The notes: generated from the sequence alone by a model not told the origin. DNA of 64,000 bases from Peptoniphilus vaginalis (GCF_900176605.1 NZ_FXLP01000003.1:85497-149496), one strand, 5' to 3'. Shown: positions 38,277 through 47,810, counted from the first letter of the stretch. Translations and numbers: made by a program.

Positions 38277-38909
38277 TTGAAAAAAAAGCTTGCGCTCTAT
38301 GATTTTGACAAAACTGTAGTTGCTTGCGAATCAATATTAGAGCTTTATAAGTATGGATTTAAAAATAAAAAAATAAAATTTGCGAGTACCATGGCTGGCC
38401 TTGCTTCTGCCTACATAAGGTCTAAGCTGGCATCTGATTTTGACATAATGAAGAACCAAATGGTCTCTGTTATAAAATATTTTACCGAAGATGAGCTGAA
38501 GGACTTTGTAACAGACAACCTCTTCCCAAAATTTTTCTTTGTGGAGTTTGAAGAAGAATTCTATTCCCACGACGAGGACACAATAAAAATTCTTTGCTCA
38601 GCATCTGCCACTCCCTATCTAAAGTATGTAAAGGGCCTCTATCCCTTTGACTACATAATTGGGACTGACCTTGGAAGTGACTACAAGATGACAAGAGGCA
38701 ACAACAAGAAAGACGTCAAGGTGAAAAACATAAGAGACCTCTTGGCACAAGAAGGAATTGAGATTGACTACGAAAACTCCTCTGCCTATTCCGACTCCTA
38801 TGATGATGACAAGTATATGCTAAGGATGACAAAAAATAGATTTTTAATAAACTCAAAGGTCAAGAAGAAGGGCTACGAAAATTTATCTTGGCACACAGAA
38901 GAAGCCTAA
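38277..38909 (+). CDS. HAD-superfamily IB phosphatase (SerB-like)
   Basis: 210 aa from a TTG start at 38277 preceded by GAGGTGAG. Catalytic motif I is ALYDFDKTVVACES (DxDKT), with motif II in LCSASATPYLKYV and motif III near SDSYDDDKYML. Resembles the IB group that includes phosphoserine phosphatase and PAP2-like lipid phosphatases; substrate unknown. TATAAT at 38254-38259 is a plausible -10. Confidence 0.8.
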   Translation: MKKKLALYDFDKTVVACESILELYKYGFKNKKIKFASTMAGLASAYIRSKLASDFDIMKNQMVSVIKYFTEDELKDFVTDNLFPKFFFVEFEEEFYSHDEDTIKILCSASATPYLKYVKGLYPFDYIIGTDLGSDYKMTRGNNKKDVKVKNIRDLLAQEGIEIDYENSSAYSDSYDDDKYMLRMTKNRFLINSKVKKKGYENLSWHTEEA

Positions 38910-38948
38910 TAAATTTTAAGAGAAGTTAAGGTGTAAAGACATAAAAAT

Positions 38949-38977
38949 AAACTGGGAACTCAATCCCAGTTTTTTTA
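38949..38977. terminator. Bidirectional terminator
   Basis: ACTGGGA-ACTCAA-TCCCAGT (38951-38970) with TTTTTT on the plus side and TTTATTTTTA on the minus side. Serves the HAD gene and the propeller-thioredoxin gene. Confidence 0.88.
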
Positions 38978-38984
38978 TGTCTTC

Positions 38985-40766
38985 TTATAAGCCTAAGAGA
39001 TATTCTTCTATCAAGCCAGCAATTTCGTCATAGGATTTTTCTCCCATAAACTCGTAAACTTTTTTTCCATCCTTGTAGAAAGAAACCCTAGGAAGTTGAA
39101 AGATTTCATGTTCTTCTGCAAAGGACTTGTTCTTGTCAAGGTCCATGTAGAAGCAGGACACATCTTTGAACTCTTCTTCTAATAGAACTTCCATAACTTC
39201 CATAAGTGGCTCGCAGTGAGAGCACCTCTCTGCCCCATAAATTAATATTGCCATCTTCTTATCTCTTATTGTCTCGTCAAAATGATTTGCCGCAATGTAT
39301 TTAATCACAGATTCATTTCTCTTTATTACCTTCTTGTTTTCTACAAGGTCTCTTACAGATTCTGACTCTTGAGAAAGTGGGTCGATGTCAATTGATAGCC
39401 TACTCCTATTTACATTTGTAATCTCGACTGACTTAAAGTCTCCAGCTCCAGGGAGTTTGAAGTAGGATGCATCCTCTATCTCTTGAATTTCATTTTCTTC
39501 TTCATCAACGTCTAGGTAGTCATAGGGATACCTATAGACCCTGTAAATCATATTGTTCTTCAAGAGGTTTTCTGTGGTTGTCCTATAAGGGCAAGTCCAC
39601 TGCCATACAATTTCCTTTGAAGGAGTAATTTCAATTACAAGACCCTCTGTGGCAAGAGTAATAAGTGTGTTTCCATTAGGCAGTCTTTGAAGATTACCAC
39701 CATAAGGAGAATAAAACTTGTAGCCATTCATTGGGATTGAAAATCCAAAGTCCCTTGGGTCCACAGACCAATTCACTGCAAGAGTAACTGGATTTATTTC
39801 AAGAATCCTAGAGTAATTTCTAACAAAGGGGAGTAAACCCGATGGCGATGTCAGAGTTGGCGAACCGTAACCACACCTTCCCCCGTTGTCAAAAATTAAG
39901 AGGTTGCCTTCTCCTGGTAGACCCTTAGGGATAATACTTGCAAAGGCAGAGCCAACAACTGGGTCAACCTTTGTGAAGTCGGAAAAGTTTGGTCCCAGCT
40001 TGTAGCAAATTCGTGACCTCTTCTTGTCAATTATCCCAATAATATTTGCAGCCCTTGCTGTAAATAAAATATTGTCAGGATGGAAGCGTGGATCTCCTTG
40101 GTCATACCACTTGTTTTCTCCAATTGTTGAAATTGAAGTTATGTCAAGATAGTTGCCCAGAGGTCTCTCTGTGATCCTCAAGTTTGGATTTCTGTAAATT
40201 ACGTTTTTTGCTTCTTCAGAAAAGCCAAGTTGATCAAAGTGTTCGCTAAAGGAAAACTTCCAAATTATATTTCCATCTTCATCAACTTCTAATATAACGT
40301 CATCAAGCAGGGCCTTGTCAGAAATTCTCGTGTCGACAATAGCATCATGAACAAGAAGGAGGGTCTTTCCATTTTCCACGATTTTTTGGCCTGGATAATA
40401 ATAGCCAAGAGAGTTGCCTTCTCTTTGAAAGTCAGAGTGGGCCCTTGCCATCCACTTAGGTCTATAGCCCCTGTCCTCTGTGAACTTAAACTTGTTAAAG
40501 TGAAAGACAATCTTGCCCTCCTTATCAAATTCAAGTAAGTCAATCCCATCACTGACACCAAAGTCCGATGACCTAAAGGAAGAAATACTCATGATATTTT
40601 TGTTTGGTAGCATCTTTGCCGGCATGGGGTTAACAGAATACCTCTTTAATTCTGTCCCATCCATTTTTATTATAAGTGCCCCGTCCTTGGCAGTTGAAAT
40701 TAAATTTATGCCATTGTAGGCCTTTTCTCTCTTGTAAACTACTGTCCCTCTTGGATAGACTCTCAT
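38985..40766 (-). CDS. Arylsulfotransferase-like beta-propeller fused to a C-terminal thioredoxin domain
   Basis: 593 aa, no signal peptide. Residues 1 to about 440 show the repeating 'GNxLI/GNTLI...D..G.I.W' blades of the aryl-sulfate sulfotransferase (ASST-like) propeller: ILEVDEDGNIIWKFSF, LPNGNTLITLATEG, VIEITPSKEIVWQW. A linker of about 50 residues leads to a thioredoxin fold at about 500-593 with active site CSHC (515-518) and cis-Pro loop QLPRV. Overlaps the reductase gene by 4 bp and is last in the phosphatase-TrxB-fusion operon. Probably a cytosolic redox protein; I know of no described function for this architecture. Confidence 0.8.
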   Translation of the reverse strand: MRVYPRGTVVYKREKAYNGINLISTAKDGALIIKMDGTELKRYSVNPMPAKMLPNKNIMSISSFRSSDFGVSDGIDLLEFDKEGKIVFHFNKFKFTEDRGYRPKWMARAHSDFQREGNSLGYYYPGQKIVENGKTLLLVHDAIVDTRISDKALLDDVILEVDEDGNIIWKFSFSEHFDQLGFSEEAKNVIYRNPNLRITERPLGNYLDITSISTIGENKWYDQGDPRFHPDNILFTARAANIIGIIDKKRSRICYKLGPNFSDFTKVDPVVGSAFASIIPKGLPGEGNLLIFDNGGRCGYGSPTLTSPSGLLPFVRNYSRILEINPVTLAVNWSVDPRDFGFSIPMNGYKFYSPYGGNLQRLPNGNTLITLATEGLVIEITPSKEIVWQWTCPYRTTTENLLKNNMIYRVYRYPYDYLDVDEEENEIQEIEDASYFKLPGAGDFKSVEITNVNRSRLSIDIDPLSQESESVRDLVENKKVIKRNESVIKYIAANHFDETIRDKKMAILIYGAERCSHCEPLMEVMEVLLEEEFKDVSCFYMDLDKNKSFAEEHEIFQLPRVSFYKDGKKVYEFMGEKSYDEIAGLIEEYLLGL

Positions 40767-41698
40767 AAGACACCCCTCTTCCTAATGTATCTTTCTGCAT
40801 AAACTGTTGCCACTGCACCATCATTGGCTGCAGTTACAATTTGTCTTAGGGCCTTGTTCCTAATATCTCCTGCTGCAAAAATTCCTTCAACAGAAGTTCT
40901 CATAGCTTCGTCTGTTTTTATAAAGCCAAGCTCATCAAGATCTACAAGATCTTTGACAAAGTTGGAGTTAGGACTCATGCCCGCAAAGATAAAAATCCCA
41001 TCAGAAGTCACCCTAGTCTTTGTCTTGTCAGATAGGTCAAGAATGTCAAGGCTGTTGACCCTTTCATTCCCATTGATGCCCTCAAGCTTTGAGTTCCAAG
41101 TGTAGGAAATTTTTGGATTCTTCAATATCTTTTCCACTTCCAACTGGTTGCCATCAAACTTGCCTTCTTCGTGGATGATTATCATGTTAATAGAGTTAGC
41201 AAAGTTGGAAAGATAGTCGGCCTCTTCAAGAGCCAAGTCGCCAGAACCTAGGATATGTATGTCCTTGTCCTTGAAATAATCTGCATCACAAGTAGAACAA
41301 TAGGAAACTCCTCGACCTGCAAACTCAGTTTCACCAGGCACATTTAAGATTTTGGCATAGGTTCCTGTTGCAATAATAAGGGCCTTGGCAGTATATTCTT
41401 TCCTTCTCAAAGTCCTTAGCACAAAGCCATCCTCAGTTTTTTCAATTTCCTTCACAGTTCCAAAGGCAAATTCATTAGTGGGAAAACTCTCTGCCTGCTT
41501 CCTAAATTCATTAATAAGGTCCCTGCCAGAGATTTCCTTAAAACCAGGATAATTTATAATCTTGGGAGTGTTGTTAACTCTGCCACCAAAGGAAAATTTT
41601 TCAATGACAAGAGTTTTTAAAAGGGCTCTACCTGCATATATAGCTGAGCTAAGGCCAGCTGCTCCTCCACCAATAATTATTAAGTCATAAGTATTCAT
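40763..41698 (-). CDS. Thioredoxin reductase-like flavoprotein, atypical nucleotide site
   Basis: 311 aa. FAD-binding GGGAAGLSSAIYAGRA (about 10-25) and redox-active CSTC at 134-137 (GVSYCSTCDADYF), plus the C-terminal FAD motif GIFAAGDIRNKALRQI. The second Rossmann motif is ILGSGDLALEEADYL, but the NADPH-defining HRRxxFR that normally follows is replaced by IHEEGKFD. NADPH preference is thus doubtful; NADH or another donor is possible. Coupled by 4-bp overlap to the thioredoxin fusion, its likely partner. Confidence 0.88.
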   Translation of the reverse strand: MNTYDLIIIGGGAAGLSSAIYAGRALLKTLVIEKFSFGGRVNNTPKIINYPGFKEISGRDLINEFRKQAESFPTNEFAFGTVKEIEKTEDGFVLRTLRRKEYTAKALIIATGTYAKILNVPGETEFAGRGVSYCSTCDADYFKDKDIHILGSGDLALEEADYLSNFANSINMIIIHEEGKFDGNQLEVEKILKNPKISYTWNSKLEGINGNERVNSLDILDLSDKTKTRVTSDGIFIFAGMSPNSNFVKDLVDLDELGFIKTDEAMRTSVEGIFAAGDIRNKALRQIVTAANDGAVATVYAERYIRKRGVL

Positions 41699-41707
41699 AT
41701 TATCACC

Positions 41708-42313
41708 TCAAATTGAGTCCACTGGATTCTTAGGAGCCTTCCTAATAATTTTAAAACTCCCATCTTTATAGTCTGCTATATTAAATTCGCCATTTCGTCT
41801 TACCCTGTTGGACCAAAAATCTTCAAGAGGAATCCCTTCCATGAGAGAATAAATGGCAACAATGGTAACACCATGAGTCACAATAAGGATATTTTCATCT
41901 TTCTCTGGATAAATTGCTTCCTCAAAAAATTTTTCCACCCTAGCCCTAAGGTCATAGATGCTTTCTCCATCAGGTCTCTCATAATTTTTTGGATCTTCAA
42001 AATATTTTTTGTAAAGGACCTCATCATTTACTTTGACGTCCTTGATTTTTTTGCCTGACCAAGTCCCAACATCAATTTCTCGAAGAAGGGGCGTCTTAAT
42101 AATTTCCCTGTCAGGGCAAATTAACCTTGCAGTGTCATAGGCACGACCAAGATCAGATGAATAGACCTTGTCAAAGTGAAGGTCCTTAGACATCTTTCCA
42201 AGTCTCTTACCCATCTCAATCCCCTCAGAAGTTAATGCAGAGTCCAATTGTCCCTGGATGATTCCAAGCTTGTTCCACTCAGTCTCCCCGTGTCTAGTAA
42301 AATAAATTCTCAT
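41708..42313 (-). CDS. Histidine phosphatase (phosphoglycerate mutase-like)
   Basis: 201 aa from ATG 42313 (GGGGGAAAG upstream). Catalytic FTRHGETEWNKLG (RHG, about 4-16), and the second histidine in LIVTHGVTIVAI. GpmB/CobC-type enzymes act on many small phosphates; the substrate is unknown. First gene of the operon with the TrxB-like and propeller-thioredoxin genes (9 bp to the next). Confidence 0.88.
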   Translation of the reverse strand: MRIYFTRHGETEWNKLGIIQGQLDSALTSEGIEMGKRLGKMSKDLHFDKVYSSDLGRAYDTARLICPDREIIKTPLLREIDVGTWSGKKIKDVKVNDEVLYKKYFEDPKNYERPDGESIYDLRARVEKFFEEAIYPEKDENILIVTHGVTIVAIYSLMEGIPLEDFWSNRVRRNGEFNIADYKDGSFKIIRKAPKNPVDSI

Positions 42314-42387
42314 CTTTCCCCCACAATCCACAAAAACATTTTCTCACATATTAATAGTATAAAGGATAAAAATCAAGTATTAAAGGC

Positions 42388-42419
42388 AAAAAAATTACTT
42401 AGGTAAAAATTTACCTAAG
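42388..42419 (-). terminator. Terminator of the membrane MutS gene
   Basis: Minus strand ACTTAGGTAAA / TTTACCTAAGT (42419-42396), then AATTTTTTT. Confidence 0.85.
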
Positions 42420-42433
42420 TATCATCTTAAAAT

Positions 42434-44044
42434 TTATTTTTCTTCCATCTCTCTTGAAAGATTTTTTGCTTCTTCTATTATCTCTCTTGGATAATTTAAG
42501 TTATCCAAGATTGCAATTGCGTTCCTACTTGTGGCTGGTCCATCCTTTAGGAGATAGTCGAACTTTATGTCGCCTTCTTCTATCTTTTCTTCAAAGTGCT
42601 TGTTAACAAATAAATCTTTTAAAAGAATTGTAAGTTCTATGTCGTGGGTTGCTGCTATGACGTGATTATTCTTTGCCAAGTATTTTAAAGTTGCAGTGGC
42701 TGATGCAATCCTATCAATGGTGTTCGTTCCCCTAAAGATTTCGTCTAGCAAAATTATTTTTTCGCTATCATCTGCTATCATTTCGCCAATTGCCTTGGAC
42801 TCTGCCATAAAGTAAGAGAGGTTTTTCATTATTGAGTCACTGATATCTATGGCTGAAGTAATTTTCATTGGCTTGACTTCAAATTCATCTCCAAAAAACA
42901 TTCCAAAGCTAAGGGCAAAAACCACGTTTATTCCAAGAGTCCTAAGATAAGTCGACTTGCCTGATGCGTTTGATCCTGTTAAGATAATTGACTTCTCCAA
43001 GTCAAGATCATTGGGAACTGGATTTCTTATCAAAGGATTGTAGAGATTTTTTCCCACAATTTTATTTCCAAATCTTACTTCTCCAGTCTCGTAGGCCTTT
43101 GATAGAGAAATAATTCCTATCTCGCAGTCGATTTTTCCCAAGAGGTAATAAAGTCTAAAGATTTCGCCCTTGCATACTTTAAAATATTTTTGAGTTTTTG
43201 AAAAGCTCCTTGCCTCTGACAAAAATAAAATATTCTTGTAAGTTTCTGCGAAGTCCATCTCCATGTTGCCAGTCAAGAATCCAAAGGACCTCAAGCTTCG
43301 CTTTAAGGGAGCAAGCCCTTTTAAAATACTTTCTATTTCCTTAATTTCTTCTTTGAAGACTTGGCTTTTATTCTTAAGCATGCCTTCTGATACATTGAGA
43401 AGACCTTTGAGCCTAACTAAGGCATCTAACTTTCCAGAAGTCATCTCATTAAATTTTTTGTAGATAAAGACGTTAGTTGCCAAGAGAGCAAAAATAAATA
43501 AAATTGCCTGAGCCCTTAAAGTCATAAATAAAATCAAGATGTAAAGTGCAGTAAAAGAAAAAATCTTTGCAGCAAGATCAATCTCTCTTTGAATTTTAAT
43601 TTCTTCTTCCACTAGGTCAAGTACATCTTCCTTAAAGTAACCAAGTCTTCCTAGTTGAAATTGTAAGTCCTCAAGATCTTCTTCCCTGTCTTTATAAATT
43701 TTTCTCTTCTCTTGAAGTCTTATAAGCTCATCCTTATCTAAAATCAAATCCCTAAGTCTGTAGTAAAAATATTCTAGTCCCATTTTCGACATAGAGTGGT
43801 TCATCTTTTCTAAAATTTCATCAAGGTTTAGGTCATTGGCAGTGATGTCGCTAACATTTCCCCCAAGCCTCTTATGTAGTCCATTAATTTTACCCTTGAA
43901 GATTTTGGAATGAACTCTTCCGAAGTTCTTTATTATCTCTTGCCTTAAAAATTTTTCATTTCTCTTCTTCACATAGAAGTTGTAGATCAAAATTATTCCA
44001 ATAAGAACAAAAAATAAAATCACAAATGAATAGTAGTCCTCCAT
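42434..44044 (-). CDS. Membrane-anchored MutS-family ATPase
   Basis: 536 aa. N-terminal membrane helix (FVILFFVLIGIILIYNFYV, about 7-25) and two further hydrophobic stretches at about 160-195. The C-terminal third is a MutS domain V ATPase: Walker A LTGSNASGKSTYLRTLG, Walker B KIILLDEIFRGTNTIDR and ATHDIELTIL. It lacks the mismatch-binding and connector domains of MutS1 and the Smr nuclease of MutS2. This membrane MutS group is common in Firmicutes and of unknown role. Own terminator; monocistronic. Confidence 0.82.
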   Translation of the reverse strand: MEDYYSFVILFFVLIGIILIYNFYVKKRNEKFLRQEIIKNFGRVHSKIFKGKINGLHKRLGGNVSDITANDLNLDEILEKMNHSMSKMGLEYFYYRLRDLILDKDELIRLQEKRKIYKDREEDLEDLQFQLGRLGYFKEDVLDLVEEEIKIQREIDLAAKIFSFTALYILILFMTLRAQAILFIFALLATNVFIYKKFNEMTSGKLDALVRLKGLLNVSEGMLKNKSQVFKEEIKEIESILKGLAPLKRSLRSFGFLTGNMEMDFAETYKNILFLSEARSFSKTQKYFKVCKGEIFRLYYLLGKIDCEIGIISLSKAYETGEVRFGNKIVGKNLYNPLIRNPVPNDLDLEKSIILTGSNASGKSTYLRTLGINVVFALSFGMFFGDEFEVKPMKITSAIDISDSIMKNLSYFMAESKAIGEMIADDSEKIILLDEIFRGTNTIDRIASATATLKYLAKNNHVIAATHDIELTILLKDLFVNKHFEEKIEEGDIKFDYLLKDGPATSRNAIAILDNLNYPREIIEEAKNLSREMEEK

Positions 44045-44181
44045 ACAAGACCTCCTCTTTATTTCTTGAAAATTTTTGCTTTATAAGCTCTTATGATTCA
44101 CTTTATAAGATTATATGATTTACTTAATTAAACTTTATCCTTAATCATTTTCCCTGTCAACAAAGTCTATTTAGTTGCAAG

Positions 44182-44214
44182 AAAAAAAGACTGCTCACCT
44201 AAGCAAGCAGTCTT
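44182..44214 (-). terminator. Terminator of the SerA-like gene
   Basis: Minus strand AAGACTGCT / AGCAGTCTT (44214-44187) with a TTTTTTT tail. Confidence 0.9.
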
Positions 44215-44237
44215 AAAAATTTAAATTTTATTTATTT

Positions 44238-45179
44238 TTATTTTCCGAAAAGTTCATCAAAGTTTCTTAAGATTACATTTCCAATATCGTCTTGAGCATC
44301 AATTGTTGATCCACCAATGTGTGGAGTTACATAAAGTCTGTCAAGTTCGAATAATTTACTTTGTACTGGAACATCTTGAGTGTCAAGTCCGCCAGAGCCA
44401 AGTTCGTTAGAAAGTGTATCTAAGTTTGCTCCGCCTAGTTTGCCATTCTTGATGTAGTCATATAGGTCATCTTCGTTAACAATTCCACCACGTGCAGCAT
44501 TGATAATGCAAGCTCCATCTTTCATCTTTTCGAATTCTTTTGCTGAGAAAAGATCCTTAGTGTCTGGAGTTAGTGGCATGTGAAGAGTGATAATGTCAGA
44601 GTTTTTAACGATTTCGTCGAAATCAACTAGTTTAACATAATCAACTTTAATGTCTGATGGCTTTAGGAATGGGTCATAAGCAAGAACGTCCATATGGAAT
44701 ACATTAGCGATTTCAGCAACTCTTCTTCCGATTGCACCAAAACCACAAATTCCTAGAGTCTTGTTTCTAAGTTCTCTACCAATCCATCTATATTTGTTCC
44801 AGATTCCACTCTTAACTTCGTTTTGAGCTTGTACAGAGTTTCTGTATAGGTCAAGAGCCTTAGCAAAAACAAGTTCAGCAACTGCATTTGCATTTTGTCC
44901 TGGAGAGTTTTTAACTGGAATATTTTTTTCCTTTGCATATTCAAGGTCAATGTGGTTAGTTCCTGTTGAACCAACAAAAATTGCCTTTAAGTTTTTAGCA
45001 GCATCAAGAACTTCCTTGTTGATGAATGGGTCAACTCTCATGAATAGGAAATCATAAGGTTCAATAATTTCTGCTAATTTTTCTGAAGTAGGAAGCATAA
45101 CCTTATCAAGTTCAATACCTCTTTCTTCAAGTCCTTTGTCAATTAGGTCTGACATATAATCTACCATTAACGCTTTCAT
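44238..45179 (-). CDS. D-2-hydroxyacid dehydrogenase (SerA/phosphoglycerate dehydrogenase-like)
   Basis: 313 aa. NAD-binding GICGFGAIGRRVAEIA (about 143-158); catalytic Arg in INAARGGIVNEDDL, Glu in TLSNELGS and His in VTPHIGGSTIDAQ. The short form lacks an ACT domain. Could be 3-phosphoglycerate dehydrogenase or a 2-ketoacid reductase; no serine-pathway gene is adjacent to settle it. Good AGGAGG upstream. The 45180-45407 gap shows no gene. Confidence 0.85.
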   Translation of the reverse strand: MKALMVDYMSDLIDKGLEERGIELDKVMLPTSEKLAEIIEPYDFLFMRVDPFINKEVLDAAKNLKAIFVGSTGTNHIDLEYAKEKNIPVKNSPGQNANAVAELVFAKALDLYRNSVQAQNEVKSGIWNKYRWIGRELRNKTLGICGFGAIGRRVAEIANVFHMDVLAYDPFLKPSDIKVDYVKLVDFDEIVKNSDIITLHMPLTPDTKDLFSAKEFEKMKDGACIINAARGGIVNEDDLYDYIKNGKLGGANLDTLSNELGSGGLDTQDVPVQSKLFELDRLYVTPHIGGSTIDAQDDIGNVILRNFDELFGK

Positions 45180-45407
45180 TTACATCCTCCTTAAAATTTT
45201 ATGTACTTCGTTACACTTATATTTTAGATGAAATCCTTATCTTTTTCAAGGTCATTTACGAGCTTGACCTAATTAGCACTTTTCTTTAAAAAAGACCTTG
45301 GAAAACCCTTGTATATTTACTTAAAGTTAAAAGATTTTAAAATGACTTCCGCCTATATTATAAGACGTGTCTTCACAAGCTTTTTCAATTGCATATCAAA
45401 ATTAAAA

Positions 45408-45430
45408 TAAAAAAGAGGCAAGCCTGCCTC
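45408..45430 (-). terminator. Terminator of the TraX-like gene
   Basis: Minus strand GAGGCA-GGCT-TGCCTC (45430-45415), then TTTTTTA. Confidence 0.88.
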
Positions 45431-45431
45431 C

Positions 45432-46160
45432 TTAAATATTAAAATAAAATCTTAAAAGTCCCAGTATTAATAGATGGACTGGATAAAACAAATAATTAAA
45501 AATTTTATTTTGCCTTCCCTTCTCTCCATTGTATAAGATTGTAAGTCCAAAGCCCAAGATGGACCAAACCTCTTTTATTATTGTAAGATAGGCAATAAAT
45601 GCTCCAGCCACTGGTCGGTTGTAGAGTAAATAGAAAACAAAGGCTGTAATAATTGCATGAAAGTCATAGTCTCCTGATACAATGTTGGATACAAAATACA
45701 TAATAATTAAAAGTGGAATAGAAATTAGGAGCCAAAACTTTCCAAGCTTATCCTCGTATCTCTTCCTAAATTCATCTAGGATCCAAATGGTAATTAGGGA
45801 CAGGGCAAGTGAAAACAATACATTGTTAAGCCTAAACTCTAATATGACTTTTGATGAAAACATATCATAGGGAACTTCTGATATAAAAGCAAAAATTATT
45901 AAGTTTAACAAATATTTTTTCTTGTCATGTGTCCTAAAGAATCCTTCCACTACAAAGAAGGAAAACAAAGGGAAGGCAATACGTCCTATTACATCAAAGA
46001 TAGAGCTAATAAGTGATAAGCCTCCGCCTCCCTCTAAGTTGGGCCAAATTAAGGCCTTATTTATGTGATCAATTAACATGGATCCAAAGGCAATATACTT
46101 TAGCTGGGCTCCATTTAAAATTTGGAGTTTTTGTAAATTTTTGTGATTAAATCTTTCCAC
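45432..46160 (-). CDS. TraX-family integral membrane protein
   Basis: 242 aa with about eight membrane helices. NGAQLKYIAFGSMLIDHINKAL (about 16-37) and the RIAFPLFSFFVVEGFFRTHD region are hallmarks of the TraX family. F-plasmid TraX N-acetylates pilin; the chromosomal Firmicute members have no demonstrated role and probably act as membrane acyltransferases. Monocistronic, with terminator. Confidence 0.82.
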   Translation of the reverse strand: MERFNHKNLQKLQILNGAQLKYIAFGSMLIDHINKALIWPNLEGGGGLSLISSIFDVIGRIAFPLFSFFVVEGFFRTHDKKKYLLNLIIFAFISEVPYDMFSSKVILEFRLNNVLFSLALSLITIWILDEFRKRYEDKLGKFWLLISIPLLIIMYFVSNIVSGDYDFHAIITAFVFYLLYNRPVAGAFIAYLTIIKEVWSILGFGLTILYNGEKGRQNKIFNYLFYPVHLLILGLLRFYFNI

Positions 46161-46246
46161 AATCTTCCCCCTTATTTTTTGTTAGAGAATCATTTTACAA
46201 TAGACTCCTACCCTTGTAAAGTTTTATTATTCTTAAAACTTGCTTT

Positions 46247-46524
46247 TTAACTTTCATCTATCCAATCATCAAAAATTTTTGAATTACCTTTTACACAAGT
46301 GATAATTTCCACTTCACTTACCATAGGCATTTCATTTAATTTTTTTAATTTCTCTATGAATAATTACCAAGTTGATGCCAAAAGGATTGTCTATAATCCT
46401 TTATATTATTCTAATTTCATATCTCACCTAGCCTGGAACAAAGATAACTGCGAATATCATCCTAAGTCCAACAGTCTTTAAAATTGTGTATGCTGAATTT
46501 GGTGTAGAAATATTTGTCAAAACT
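46247..46524 (-). pseudogene. Degraded coding remnant, family not recognised
   Basis: Two protein-like stretches in different frames of an otherwise gene-free 540-bp gap. Minus-strand 46524-46428 reads VLTNISTPNSAYTILKTVGL and continues to a stop. Minus-strand 46363-46247 reads LFIEKLKKLNEMPMVSEVE, then on to a D/E-rich end and stop. Each has ordinary amino acid composition, and they look like pieces of one or two decayed genes. No family is recognised, and I could be misreading AT-rich noise. Confidence 0.3.
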
Positions 46525-46702
46525 CCATAAAGGATTTTATATTTAATATTTAGAACTTTGTTGTTTTTCTAAAACCACCAAATTTTAACTCTTTATAATA
46601 ACAAATTCACAAAAAATATGATTATAATAATTAATTACCTGAATACAACAATTTTGTCATTATCTATAAAGAATGAACAACTTTTTTAATTCAAGTTAAA
46701 AT

Positions 46703-47635
46703 TCATTTATACTTTTTATTTAATAAAAATGGAGTATAAATAACTATATTAATTATTACAGATACAAGTAAAAATTCTTTTGTAAAAATAAAATCTTGAT
46801 TGTATTCTGCACTCGTGAGATTAGCCATAAACATATTGTGCAAAAGATGGATGAAGGTTACCATAATAACGCTTCTACTCTCCATGTAGATGAGTCCAAG
46901 TACTATCCCAATGGCAATACAAAATACAGTAATTTCTATACCTGCATAGAGACCTTCTATTCCAGAATAAAATACCATACAATATAAGGGAAAATGAGAC
47001 AAGCCCCACATAAGACCAGTTAACAAAACTCCTATTCTATTACTATACAATGATTGAAGTCTTGTTTGTGAAAAATATCTCCAACCATATTCTTCTCCCA
47101 TAGTAAATATTAAATTAAAGGTTGCAGTCAATAATCCTACTGTAAAGGCCCCAGCTAATCGATTAAAAAGATCAGAAAAATCAACTTCTGGTTGAAAATA
47201 AAAATTTAATATTCCCAATCTAAATATATCTATTATAATTACAATAAAAGCCCATTTAAGAAATAAAGCAAAATTAAATTTTCCTCTTAATCTTTTATCA
47301 TCTATCGTTAATACATAAAGACTAATTAGCCAACCTAAATACACAACAAAATTTATATTATTTAAAACTTTTTCTGAAAAGAATGACAATATGTAAAAAA
47401 ATATAAATATTATGAAGTATAAAGAATATATCAAACTAAATTTATCTTTAGATAAATCTTTTAACTTAAAATCTTTTTCTAATAAAATTGCAATAAATGC
47501 AGGAACTAAACTAATAACAAGTGTTATAACCCCTGTATTATCTACTTTATAAAAATATTTAAAAGTAATTCCTATCAATAAATCGATAAAAAGAACTATA
47601 AATAAGAAATATTTTATTCCTTTTTTTGTACTCAT
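46703..47635 (-). CDS. CPBP-family intramembrane protease
   Basis: 310 aa with about eight membrane helices. The CPBP/Abi motifs are all present: TMGEEYGWRYF (EExxxR), GLMWGLSHFPLY (first His) and FIHLLHNMFMANL (His/Asn). The family includes CAAX-type proteases and bacteriocin self-immunity proteins. Codon use is more AT-rich than in the neighbouring housekeeping genes. It stands alone, next to the degraded remnant, so this may be an accessory patch. Confidence 0.85.
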   Translation of the reverse strand: MSTKKGIKYFLFIVLFIDLLIGITFKYFYKVDNTGVITLVISLVPAFIAILLEKDFKLKDLSKDKFSLIYSLYFIIFIFFYILSFFSEKVLNNINFVVYLGWLISLYVLTIDDKRLRGKFNFALFLKWAFIVIIIDIFRLGILNFYFQPEVDFSDLFNRLAGAFTVGLLTATFNLIFTMGEEYGWRYFSQTRLQSLYSNRIGVLLTGLMWGLSHFPLYCMVFYSGIEGLYAGIEITVFCIAIGIVLGLIYMESRSVIMVTFIHLLHNMFMANLTSAEYNQDFIFTKEFLLVSVIINIVIYTPFLLNKKYK

Positions 47636-47810
47636 ATTAACTCCTATCTTACTATATTTATTAACTCACTCATTTATTTATATTCACGAAAATATTTTTA
47701 TTAACAAAAACACATTTCTTTAATGCATACAGTTTTCCCTGACTTTCAAATATAAAGGCTCTATAATATCTGTTGGGGAGTAAATCTCTAGCAGAAATTT
47801 TTTGCAGACA

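Noticed and set aside
46381..46402. Inverted repeat AAAGGAT...ATCCTTT as a terminator
   Set aside because: No T-run on either strand and no gene ending next to it.
46299..46481. Plus-strand 60-codon ORF
   Set aside because: No ribosome site, poor composition, and it is antisense to the possible decayed fragments.
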